The notes below the pieces were generated by a model. The model had not been told where the DNA came from. It saw only the letters and a program-made list of their open reading frames with translations, and searched no databases. Positions 1-6,397 of a stretch of DNA of 10,219 nt are shown piece after piece. Origin of the DNA: an uncultured Clostridia bacterium (lineage in GTDB: Bacteria; Bacillota; Clostridia; Christensenellales; Aristaeellaceae); contig CAKUFI010000088.1 of NCBI GenBank assembly GCA_934647305.1, forward strand, positions 1 through 10,219, written 5' to 3'. Position 1 is the stretch's first letter, and the number at the start of each line of letters is the position of its first letter. A program made the translations under genes and the position numbers.

Positions 1-3
1 GCC

Positions 4-36
4 CGGGGGAGGGGGCGCGACGCGCCCTCTCCCCCG
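4..36. repeat. GC-rich intergenic palindrome, copy 1
   Basis: A 15-bp inverted repeat with a 3-base loop (arms 4-18 and 22-36, loop GAC). The arm reads CGGGGGAGGGGGCGC. All pairs are Watson-Crick except one G-T. The same design recurs at 143-175 and 10108-10144, always outside genes and with a GCGC-NAN-GCGC centre. There is no T-tract beside it, so it is not a classical intrinsic terminator, though a transcript would fold here. It may be a REP-like repeat or an RNA 3'-end stabiliser; that role is inferred. Confidence 0.75.
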
Positions 37-41
37 CAGGA

Positions 42-96
42 CGGGCCGCGAAGCGGCCCGCTCAATCGTCGAGGCGCGGCAATGCGCGGCTCGACG
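42..96. repeat. Two adjacent hairpins in the intergenic stretch
   Basis: Hairpin one has an 8-bp perfect stem (CGGGCCGC at 42-49 pairing with 53-60) and the loop GAA. Hairpin two has a 7-bp stem (CGTCGAG at 67-73 with 90-96), one G-G mismatch, and an inner 4-bp CGCG stem (75-78 with 85-88). Neither has a T-tract on either strand. With the palindromes on both sides, nearly all of bases 4-175 can fold. No coding region is supported here. Confidence 0.6.
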
Positions 97-129
97 CGGC
101 GATTTCCTCTGGGAATCGCTTCCGCCGCA

Positions 130-154
130 GGGGAAGGGGGCCCGGGGGAGGGGG
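130..154 (+). other. Possible G-quadruplex motif
   Basis: Four close G-runs lie on the plus strand: 130-133, 136-140, 144-148 and 150-154, separated by 2, 3 and 1 bases. This fits the usual G-quadruplex pattern. It overlaps the left arm of palindrome copy 2, so the two folds would exclude each other. The transcript of the upstream minus-strand genes would carry the C-rich complement, so any quadruplex would form in DNA or in a plus-strand RNA. Confidence 0.45.
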
Positions 155-175
155 CGCAACGCGCCCTCTCCCCCG
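143..175. repeat. GC-rich intergenic palindrome, copy 2
   Basis: Arms 143-157 and 161-175 with loop AAC, the same arm as copy 1 (CGGGGGAGGGGGCGC). It begins 5 bases beyond the stop codon of the minus-strand methyltransferase gene, so it would form in that gene's 3' end. On the minus-strand RNA one pair becomes an A-C mismatch. No T-run follows in that direction, so it may act as a 3' stabiliser or a Rho-independent pause; this is inference. The A/G-rich run GGGGAAGGGGG at 130-140 just outside resembles half an arm of the third copy and may be a decayed fragment. Confidence 0.75.
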
Positions 176-179
176 AACC

Positions 180-1508
180 TTAGCCCGTTCGACGGAGTCC
201 CTTGGGCAGGTGGTTCTTGAGCTGACCGGAGGACGCCTTGCCCCAGCCCAGCGGCATCCCGCGGTAGGCCGCCAGCGCCCAGCCGGACAGATCGGACGCA
301 AGCACCTCGCCGCGAAGGTATGCCTCGGCCTGCGCGTCGGTCAGTGCCTGAACCCGGGCGGCCTCGGAGGGTCCCAGCGCCATGGCGAGGGCATGATCGG
401 GCTCGACGTAGTTCTTGCCCAGGCGCAGCACTCTGAGTCCCTGCCGCAGCACGCGAATTCCCTGAAGCGGCGGGCAGTCCTTCGGCAGAGCCCACAGGCA
501 GTCCGCGCTCATCGCCAGGCGCAGCGAACCGAACCGCTCCGGCCAGGCGGGCAAGACCTGCTTCGTCAGCAGCCGCATCGCACCTTCGACAGCCTTGTCC
601 GGGCAGACGCGCTCCTGCCTCGCCAGCTTGCGCGCCTCCCCGGCCTTTCTCAGGCAGGCGACGAAGTGCCCCTCGCCGCGCAGCCTGTGCGGAAACAGCC
701 TCAGACAGCCGTCCTTCGACGAACCGACGCCGGGCAGTGAGAAGTCCTCGGGCGCGAACTCCGCGTGCCTTTCCAGGAAGGCCTCGATCGTCCGCTCGTT
801 TTCGAGCACGTTGAAGGTGCAGGTAGAGTAGACCAACCGTCCGCCCTCTTTCAGCATGCGCGCGGCATGGTCGAGGATGTTCGCCTGGCGGGCGGCGCAG
901 CCTGCGGGCGAGGCGGGGTTCCACTGGGCGCGCGCGTCCGGGTCGCGGCGGAACATGCCCTCCCCGGAGCAGGGCGCGTCCACCAGCACCCGGTCAAAGA
1001 AGCCTTCCCAGCGGGCAGACAGCTGCTCGGGCAGCGCATTCGTCACCACGGCGTTGACCACGCCCAGGCGCTCCAGATTGCCGGACAGCGCCTTCGCCCG
1101 GGCGGGCTCCGGCTCGTTCGACACCAGCACACCCTCGCCCCCAAGGGCCAGCGCCAGCTGCGAGGACTTGCCGCCCGGCGCGGCGCACAGATCGAGCACC
1201 CGTTCGCCCGGCCTGGGCGCGAGCACCATCGCCGGCGCCATCGCGCTGGCCTCCTGGATGTAATACGCCCCGGCGGCGTGCAGGGGGCTCAGGCCCGGCC
1301 GTGCGCCCGCCTTCAGGTAGCGTCCCTCCGGGCACCAGGGCACGATTCCCTCCGTAAAGGGCTCGGCCGCCTGCGCCGCGCCCTCCCGCGCGGTATTCAG
1401 GCGCAGCGAGGTGACATGGGGTTCGTCCAGCGCGGCGAAAAAGGGCGCCGTCTCTTCGCCGAGAAGCGCCCGCATCTGATCGAGAAATTCCTGAGGATAT
1501 GCGTTCAT
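180..1508 (-). CDS. rsmF: RsmF-type 16S rRNA (cytosine-C5) methyltransferase
   Basis: Cytoplasmic SAM-dependent RNA methyltransferase of the NOL1/NOP2/Sun family, 442 residues, close to RsmF length. The SAM motif DLCAAPGGKSSQ is at 106-117. Motif IV DAPCSGEGMF (178-187) and motif VI STCT (228-231) carry the two family cysteines, Cys180 and Cys230, which in this family form the RNA adduct and help release it. The C-terminal part (about 290-442) fits the RsmF extension, ending in a PUA-like segment with DLSGWALAAYRGMPLGWGK. RsmF enzymes make m5C in the decoding region of 16S rRNA; the exact target here is not readable from sequence. ATG at 1508 was chosen over the TTG at 1511: a GAGG sits 8 bases upstream of it, inside the end of the preceding gene. 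It follows the CapA-like gene by 11 bases and is probably co-transcribed. No key residue is missing. Confidence 0.9.
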   Translation of the reverse strand: MNAYPQEFLDQMRALLGEETAPFFAALDEPHVTSLRLNTAREGAAQAAEPFTEGIVPWCPEGRYLKAGARPGLSPLHAAGAYYIQEASAMAPAMVLAPRPGERVLDLCAAPGGKSSQLALALGGEGVLVSNEPEPARAKALSGNLERLGVVNAVVTNALPEQLSARWEGFFDRVLVDAPCSGEGMFRRDPDARAQWNPASPAGCAARQANILDHAARMLKEGGRLVYSTCTFNVLENERTIEAFLERHAEFAPEDFSLPGVGSSKDGCLRLFPHRLRGEGHFVACLRKAGEARKLARQERVCPDKAVEGAMRLLTKQVLPAWPERFGSLRLAMSADCLWALPKDCPPLQGIRVLRQGLRVLRLGKNYVEPDHALAMALGPSEAARVQALTDAQAEAYLRGEVLASDLSGWALAAYRGMPLGWGKASSGQLKNHLPKGLRRTG

Positions 1509-1519
1509 CAATACTGCCT

Positions 1520-2803
1520 CTATTCCGCGTCCAGTATGGCCTGGAGCTGGGGAGTGGTTTCGCCAAAGCCCTTGGAGTAGTCCGCGATTTTTTTCAGGAC
1601 GCGCTCGCCCTCCGCGCCGGTAAGCGGGGTGGGCTGATAGTCGTTGGTGTCCTGCACGGAGGAGACGCTGGCCGGGATCACCGTGCCTTCAGAGGACAGG
1701 AGCTCGAGCGTGTCCGGGTCAAGGGTGAAGGTATGCTGGTAGATGAAGGTGTCCTTGTCGCTGGGGTTGACGTTGCCGCCGAAGCAGAAATTACCCAGCG
1801 AATAGACCACGTTCACGCCGTCCATGACCTCGATGCCGTTGACCACGTGCGAGTGGTGGCCGAGCACCAGGTCGGCCCCCGCGTCCACCATCCAGCGCGC
1901 CATCTTCTTCTGGCCGGAGTTGGGGGTGTATTCGCGCTCCTCGCCCCAGTGGCAGGAGGCGATCACCAGGTCGCAGTTCTGGTTTTCGCGCAGGTCTTTG
2001 ATCGCGGCGGTGATGGTGTCCTTGTCGTTCGACCAGGAATACACGCCCACGAAGCCGATGCGCACGCCCTTGACCTCCTTGACGCAGCGGTTGCCGAAGC
2101 CGCAGTAGGCCACGCCCGCCTCGTCCAGCACGTCAAGCGTGTCCTGCAGGCCGTCCGAGCCGAAGTCCTTGGCATGGTTATTGGCCACGTTGACCACCTC
2201 GATCGAGGATTCGGTCAGGATGTTAACGTACTCGGGCTTGCCGCGCATGTAGAAGGCCACCTGGGCGTTCTTCTTTTTATAATTCGTGGAGTTGGTCAGT
2301 ACCACCTCGAGGTTGGCGATGGTCAGGTCGTCCGCCTCGAAAATGTCCATTACGTTGCGCATGTTGTAGGTATAGTCCGGCTGGCCGTCCGCGCCGCGCA
2401 GGAACTCGTCGAAGCGCGTTTCCGAGGTGCGGTTGTAGTCGCCACCCAGCGTGCAGTCGCCCACCGCGGTCAATGTGATGGTGAGGGGCGTGGGCTCAGG
2501 CGTGGGCGAGGGCGAGGGAGTCGCCGTCGGAACCGGCGTGGGCGTGGCGGTCGGCGCGTCGGTGGGCGCCTGCGTCGGGACAGGCGTGGGGTCGGAGGGG
2601 CGCAGCGCGTCCCTGGGCAGGAACAGATAGCAGCCCAGTATGCCGCACAGCAGCAGCCCCAGCAGCACCACCGCCAGGTTCTTGATGAGCGATAGCCGCT
2701 GTCTGCGCCTGCGCCGGGCAAGCTGCCTCGCGGTCAGTTTCTTCTTTTTCTTCGTCGTGTGCTTCGAGCGGGTATCGGAATGGGAAGCGCGCCGTGCGGC
2801 CAT
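1520..2803 (-). CDS. Membrane-anchored CapA-like metallophosphatase-fold protein
   Basis: A 427-residue protein of the CapA/PgsA (PGA_cap) family, related to calcineurin-like metallophosphatases and known from poly-gamma-glutamate capsule synthesis. The N-terminus is strongly basic (KKKKK at 18-22, RRRRR near 30-34), then one membrane helix at about 40-62, a Pro/Thr/Ser linker (68-106), and the extracytoplasmic domain from about 107. Metal-site motifs are visible: GDCTLGG (115-121), NLE (164-166), ANNH (207-210), CHWG (284-287), GHHSH (315-319) and YSLGNF (334-339). ATG at 2803 was chosen because AGGAGGA lies 7 bases before it; an upstream TTG at 2875 falls inside the promoter. No capB or capC neighbour is present, so capsule synthesis is not supported; many CapA homologues in Clostridia stand alone with unknown substrate. 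First gene of a unit with rsmF. Confidence 0.85.
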   Translation of the reverse strand: MAARRASHSDTRSKHTTKKKKKLTARQLARRRRRQRLSLIKNLAVVLLGLLLCGILGCYLFLPRDALRPSDPTPVPTQAPTDAPTATPTPVPTATPSPSPTPEPTPLTITLTAVGDCTLGGDYNRTSETRFDEFLRGADGQPDYTYNMRNVMDIFEADDLTIANLEVVLTNSTNYKKKNAQVAFYMRGKPEYVNILTESSIEVVNVANNHAKDFGSDGLQDTLDVLDEAGVAYCGFGNRCVKEVKGVRIGFVGVYSWSNDKDTITAAIKDLRENQNCDLVIASCHWGEEREYTPNSGQKKMARWMVDAGADLVLGHHSHVVNGIEVMDGVNVVYSLGNFCFGGNVNPSDKDTFIYQHTFTLDPDTLELLSSEGTVIPASVSSVQDTNDYQPTPLTGAEGERVLKKIADYSKGFGETTPQLQAILDAE

Positions 2804-2810
2804 GTCTGGT

Positions 2811-2817
2811 TCCTCCT
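2811..2817 (-). promoter_or_regulatory. Ribosome binding site of the CapA-like gene
   Basis: AGGAGGA on the minus strand, 7 bases before the ATG at 2803. This near-perfect site decides the start and removes the 24-residue upstream extension that an open frame would allow. Confidence 0.85.
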
Positions 2818-2846
2818 GATTGATGATCGTGCCTGCTTTTCCTTTT

Positions 2847-2875
2847 ATTATACCAGAACGCAGCGCGTTTGACAA
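2847..2875 (-). promoter_or_regulatory. Sigma-A promoter for the CapA-like gene and rsmF
   Basis: On the minus strand, the -35 box TTGTCA (2870-2875, 5 of 6 consensus), a 17-base spacer, and a perfect -10 box TATAAT (2847-2852). Transcription would begin near 2840, giving a leader of about 37 bases with the ribosome binding site at 2811-2817. It points away from the kinase promoter at 2892-2920. Confidence 0.85.
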
Positions 2876-2891
2876 TGGTTTCGAAGCGGAC

Positions 2892-2920
2892 TTTACAGCC
2901 GCGCGCGGGCATGATATACT
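2892..2920 (+). promoter_or_regulatory. Sigma-A promoter of the sensor kinase gene
   Basis: The -35 box TTTACA (2892-2897, 5 of 6), a 17-base spacer, and the -10 box TATACT (2915-2920, 5 of 6), preceded by TG one base upstream (2912-2913), an extended -10 feature. The start site would be near 2927, which excludes the TTG at 2926 as a normal start codon for the kinase. Confidence 0.8.
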
Positions 2921-2973
2921 ACTGATTGGAAAAGCCAGCGAAACGACTACTACTCCGAGGAGCGCTTCACGCC

Positions 2974-3852
2974 ATGCATAAGAAAATCAGCCGGGAACTG
3001 AACCTGCACAAAACCGCCGTGTTGACCATCCTGAGCAACGCCCTGCAGATCCTGGCGGCGCTGGGCGCGCTGGCCCTGTCGCTGGCGACGCACGGACAGG
3101 CGTTCACCGGCCGGGTCGAGACGATGCTGATGGCGGCGATCGCGCTGGTCGTGAGCTGGGGCGCGATACTGGACATCCGCGAGGCGACCAAGGCGCGCCA
3201 GGTCGGGCAGGAGGCCGACTCGCTCGAGGAGGCGCTGTCCATGCTCGAGCAGCAGCAGGCCACGCTGCGCGCCCAGCGGCACGACTTCATGAACCACATC
3301 CAGGTGGTCTACAGCCTGCTGGAGCTGGAGGAATACGGCGCGGCGAAGGAATACCTGGAGAAGGTCTACGGCGACATCAAGCGGGTAGGCCGGACGCTCA
3401 AGACCGCGCACCCCGCCATCAACGCCCTGCTCGCCGCCAAGATGAGCGACTGCGAGAGCCGGGGCATCGCGATGGAGCTGACCGTCGAGTCGCCCTGGAA
3501 GGACGTCTGCGTCCCCAGCTGGGAGGTCTGCCGCGTGCTGGGCAACCTGATCGACAACGCCATGGACGCGCTGAGTCAGACGCAGAAGCCGGTCATCCGC
3601 GTGACCCTGGGCGAGAACCTGCACGAGTACAGCCTCTCCGTCGCCAACAACGGCCCGATGATCCCCGAAGGCCTGCGCGAGAACATTTTCCAGTCCGGCT
3701 TCTCGACCAAGAGCGCCGGGCGCGGCATGGGTCTTGCCATCGTGCGGGAAATCGTGGGGCGTTGGGGCGCGAAGCTGACCCTCGATTCGGATGAAAAAGA
3801 GACCAGGTTTTGCGTTACGATGACGAAAAATCCCCAGAAATCCGCGCGATAA
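2974..3852 (+). CDS. Orphan sensor histidine kinase, Spo0B-type with GHKL ATPase domain
   Basis: A 292-residue membrane kinase. Two hydrophobic segments (about 14-39 and 50-67) form a minimal hairpin with only about ten residues outside, so there is no room for a separate sensor domain. A helical stretch (about 75-100) leads to the Spo0B-like dimerisation region with RHDFMNH at 102-108; His103 is the expected phosphorylated residue. The ATPase domain has the N box NLIDNAMDAL (191-200), the G1 region NNGPMIP (226-232), FSTK (243-246) and the G2 box GRGMGLAI (249-256). In G1 the usual Asp is Asn, a form also seen in AgrC/DcuS-like relatives. ATG 2974 was chosen: GAGGAG lies at 2957-2962 (11-base gap), and the earlier TTG at 2926 coincides with the predicted transcription start. 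No response regulator is in this window, so partner and signal are unknown. Confidence 0.85.
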   Translation: MHKKISRELNLHKTAVLTILSNALQILAALGALALSLATHGQAFTGRVETMLMAAIALVVSWGAILDIREATKARQVGQEADSLEEALSMLEQQQATLRAQRHDFMNHIQVVYSLLELEEYGAAKEYLEKVYGDIKRVGRTLKTAHPAINALLAAKMSDCESRGIAMELTVESPWKDVCVPSWEVCRVLGNLIDNAMDALSQTQKPVIRVTLGENLHEYSLSVANNGPMIPEGLRENIFQSGFSTKSAGRGMGLAIVREIVGRWGAKLTLDSDEKETRFCVTMTKNPQKSAR

Positions 3853-3885
3853 CCCCCGTATATGTTAAACCTATTGCGAATTCCC

Positions 3886-3914
3886 TTGACACCGTAATCA
3901 TTTTGTCATATACT
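3886..3914 (+). promoter_or_regulatory. Sigma-A promoter of the modular wall protein gene
   Basis: Perfect -35 box TTGACA (3886-3891), a 17-base spacer, and the -10 box TATACT (3909-3914). The transcription start would be near 3921, leaving a leader of only about 20 to 28 bases. I see no terminator hairpin between the kinase stop (3852) and this promoter, so some read-through from the kinase is possible. Confidence 0.88.
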
Positions 3915-3939
3915 TAGGTGGTAATCTCATGGAAGGAAG

Positions 3940-6303
3940 GTGAAGAGGTTGCCTCACAACAAGGGCAAACGCATACTGTGCGCCGCGATGGTGAGTCTTT
4001 TTCTCCTGACCAGCGGCACGGCGAACCGCATCCCTGCCGAGGAAGTGACCACGCAGGCTGCGGCCTACACAGACCTGACCTATGGTACAAATGACAGCGC
4101 GGCCGTCAAGGCCATGCAGAACCGCCTCCGGGAGCTGGGTTATATGACCTGCTCGTCCACCGGCGGATATTACGATCAAACTGTAAAAAGCGTCAAGCTC
4201 TTCCTGGCTGCCGTTCAGATGGACGGAAACGGCAAAACGGCCACTGTCGAAATGCAGGAAATCCTGTTCTCCGACGCGGCGCCCCGTTACGGTCAGGCAG
4301 ATCCCACCAAGGGCCCCGATAAGGTGCCCGTGCTGACCGCCACACCCGCGCCCGAGGCCACGAAGGCCCCCGAAGCGCTGACCACGCTCAAGTACTGCAT
4401 GGAAAGCGACGCGGTAAAGCGCATGCAGCTGCGGCTCAATGAGCTGGGCTACATTTCCTGCTCGGCGACCGGCGGCTACTACTCGGCGACCGTCAGCGGC
4501 GTGAAGCTGTTTTTGAAGGCGCTGGGCATGAGCGGCAACGGCAAGGTCGCCACGGTGGAGATGCAGGAGATCCTCTTCTCCGACCGCGCGCCCCGCTACG
4601 GCGAGGCCTATGATCCCGCGACCGACGCGCCCGAGGTCACCGAGACCCCCGCGCCGACCGCGACTCCCGCGCCCACCAAAACGCCCTACCAGACGCTGCG
4701 CGCGAACGATTCCGGCAGCGACGCGGTCTACGCGATGCAGGTTCGCCTGCGCGAGCTGGGCTACATCTCCTGCTCGCCCACCGGCGGCTACTTTGCCAAG
4801 ACGGTCAGCGGCGTGAAAGCCTTCCTCAAGGCCATTGGCATGGACGGCGACGGCAAGACCGCCACCCCCGAAATGCAGGAAATCCTCTTCTCGCAGTACG
4901 CGCCCAAAAAGGGCGAGAGCTACGTGCCCGCGCCGACCGCAACGCCCGAGCCCACGGCCACTCCGGAGCCGACCGCGACCCCCGCGCCCACGAAGGAGCC
5001 GGTTGTGTACACGACGCTCAAGGCCAATATGTCGGGCAGCGACGCGGTCAAGGCCATGCAGATCCGCCTGAAGGAGCTGGGCTATGTGTCCTGCTCGCCC
5101 ACCGGCGGCTACTTCTCGGCCACGATCAGCGGCGTGAAGGCCTTCCTCAAGGCCGTCGGCATGGACGGCGACGGCAAGACCGCCACCCCCGAAATGCAGC
5201 AGATTCTCTTCTCCGACCGTGCGCCCCGCTACGGCGAGCCCTACAATCCCGAGCCGACCGCGACCCCTGAGCCGACGGCGACTCCCGAACCCACGAAGGA
5301 TCCCTCGCTGACCTACGCCACCCTTTCCTACGGCGAGACCAGCGACGCGATTTACGCCATGCAGGAGCGCCTGGCGCAGCTGGGCTACCTGACCGTCGCC
5401 CCCACCGGCGGCTACTATGCCAAGACGGTGGCCGCGGTCAAGGCCTTCCTTCAGGCGCATGACATGACCGGCGACGGCAACACCGCCACCCCCGAAATGC
5501 AGGCGCTGCTCTTCGCCGATGAGGACGACACCCCGCCGGACTATTCCGACGCGAAAACCGACATCATCCTGAGCAAGGGCGACAAGGGCGCGCAGGTGGC
5601 GCTGCTGATTCAGCGGCTGACCGAGCTGAAGTTCTACAAGGGCGACAGCGTGGAGAGCTACACCGCCGACGTGGCCGAGGCCGTGAAGTGGTTCCAGAAC
5701 AGCAACAAGCTGGATGCGGACGGCGTGGCCGGGCCCAAGACGCTCACCAAGCTGTATTCCGACTCGGTCGTCTCCGCTGACGACTCCACCAAGGGCAACG
5801 ATGAGGCGCCCTCTGAAACCGACGGCGACCCGATCAAGCCCAAGCTTTCCAAGGCGATTGCCGCCGACTGGAACGACTCGTACTATTTCGGCAAGTCTTC
5901 GGGCATCTTCAAGGTGGGCGCTGTGGCGACCGTCACCGACGTGGCGACCGGCATCAGCTACCAGGTCAAGCGCGTGGGCGGCTACAACCACGCCGACGTG
6001 GAGCCGCTGACCCAGTACGACACCTGGCAGATGTTCAAGATGTACAATCAGAAGTGGTCCTGGACGCGCCACGCGGTGTATGTCACCGTGGGTGGCGTGA
6101 CCCTGGCGGGTTCTGCGAACGGCTATCCGCACCCGGACGACCACATCGCCGACAACGGCATGGACGGCCACACCTGCATCCACTTCTCCGGCAGCATGAC
6201 GCATGGCTCCCAGAAGGTCGATCCGGATCATCAGGACGCCGTCAAGAAGGCGACTGAGGCCGACCTGGACAAGGTGCAGGAGCTGGTTGAATCCCAGAAA
6301 TAA
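3940..6303 (+). CDS. Exported multi-module peptidoglycan-binding protein with His/Cys-rich C-terminal domain
   Basis: 787 residues. A signal-peptide-like start (basic residues, hydrophobic 12-24, likely cut near 29) suggests export. Five close PG_binding_1-like modules start near residues 46, 150, 253, 360 and 462. Each has a pattern like DAVKAMQxRLxELGY, TGGY and GDGKTATPEMQ. A divergent sixth module (about 541-608) ends in DADGVAGPKTL. Pro/Thr/Glu linkers separate several modules. The last part (about 638-770) is a separate domain with HTCIHFSGSMTHG at 744-756 (His744, Cys746, His748, His755) and His764. Similar C-terminal regions occur, as I recall, in Clostridial wall-associated proteins, but I know no proven activity. 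It lacks the usual L,D-transpeptidase HGT...SHGCVR pattern. GTG 3940 is annotated; TTG 3949 has a better-placed AGGTGA 5 bases upstream and may be the true start. Confidence 0.85.
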   Translation: MKRLPHNKGKRILCAAMVSLFLLTSGTANRIPAEEVTTQAAAYTDLTYGTNDSAAVKAMQNRLRELGYMTCSSTGGYYDQTVKSVKLFLAAVQMDGNGKTATVEMQEILFSDAAPRYGQADPTKGPDKVPVLTATPAPEATKAPEALTTLKYCMESDAVKRMQLRLNELGYISCSATGGYYSATVSGVKLFLKALGMSGNGKVATVEMQEILFSDRAPRYGEAYDPATDAPEVTETPAPTATPAPTKTPYQTLRANDSGSDAVYAMQVRLRELGYISCSPTGGYFAKTVSGVKAFLKAIGMDGDGKTATPEMQEILFSQYAPKKGESYVPAPTATPEPTATPEPTATPAPTKEPVVYTTLKANMSGSDAVKAMQIRLKELGYVSCSPTGGYFSATISGVKAFLKAVGMDGDGKTATPEMQQILFSDRAPRYGEPYNPEPTATPEPTATPEPTKDPSLTYATLSYGETSDAIYAMQERLAQLGYLTVAPTGGYYAKTVAAVKAFLQAHDMTGDGNTATPEMQALLFADEDDTPPDYSDAKTDIILSKGDKGAQVALLIQRLTELKFYKGDSVESYTADVAEAVKWFQNSNKLDADGVAGPKTLTKLYSDSVVSADDSTKGNDEAPSETDGDPIKPKLSKAIAADWNDSYYFGKSSGIFKVGAVATVTDVATGISYQVKRVGGYNHADVEPLTQYDTWQMFKMYNQKWSWTRHAVYVTVGGVTLAGSANGYPHPDDHIADNGMDGHTCIHFSGSMTHGSQKVDPDHQDAVKKATEADLDKVQELVESQK
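4075..5529 (+). repeat. Five tandem coding modules (period about 102-107 residues)
   Basis: Within the wall protein gene, five modules of about 75 residues plus linker repeat with spacings of 104, 103, 107 and 102 residues. Modules 3 and 4 share an exact 42-base match (4837-4878 and 5158-5199), so they look like recent duplicates. Modules 1 to 4 each have a Cys right after the GYxS/T position; module 5 has Val there. The linkers grow longer toward modules 3-5 by TPEPTA-type units. Confidence 0.85.
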
Positions 6304-6312
6304 TCCATGAAA

Positions 6313-6332
6313 GAGCCGTCTTCTTCCGGCTC
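6313..6332 (+). terminator. Weak intrinsic terminator candidate after the wall protein gene
   Basis: GAGCCG (6313-6318) pairs with CGGCTC (6327-6332) around an 8-base pyrimidine loop, starting 10 bases after the stop codon. The following stretch is C/T-rich with one TTTT rather than a pure T-tract, so alone it would be a modest terminator. The stronger hairpin at 6366-6397 lies just downstream. Confidence 0.45.
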
Positions 6333-6365
6333 CTTCCTCCTCATTTTCCCCTCTTCTTCAAAGAA

Positions 6366-6397
6366 AAACCGGCCGCTTCGAACGAGGCGGCCGGTTT
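6366..6397. terminator. Terminator-like hairpin at the left end of the 208-base repeats
   Basis: A perfect 11-bp stem, AAACCGGCCGC (6366-6376) with its complement at 6387-6397, around a 10-base loop. The A-run at 6364-6368 gives a T-run on the minus strand, so it fits a terminator for antisense transcription. On the plus strand the T-tract is only TTT before GCTTATC. The right half is also the first part of the 208-base repeat. Joined to the T-run at 6811-6816 it would make a classical two-way terminator, which suggests it was interrupted. Confidence 0.55.

Noticed and set aside
210..1580. Plus-strand open frames opposite rsmF (for example 210-740 and 765-1580)
   Set aside because: They are antisense to a methyltransferase with all catalytic motifs and have no recognisable domain of their own.
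2926..2973. TTG at 2926 as the kinase start
   Set aside because: It coincides with the expected transcription start of the extended -10 promoter and has no ribosome site; ATG 2974 has GAGGAG upstream.
3898..6231. A 777-residue minus-strand open frame opposite the wall protein gene
   Set aside because: Its repeats simply mirror the modules of the plus-strand gene. It shows no start signal or recognisable domain.
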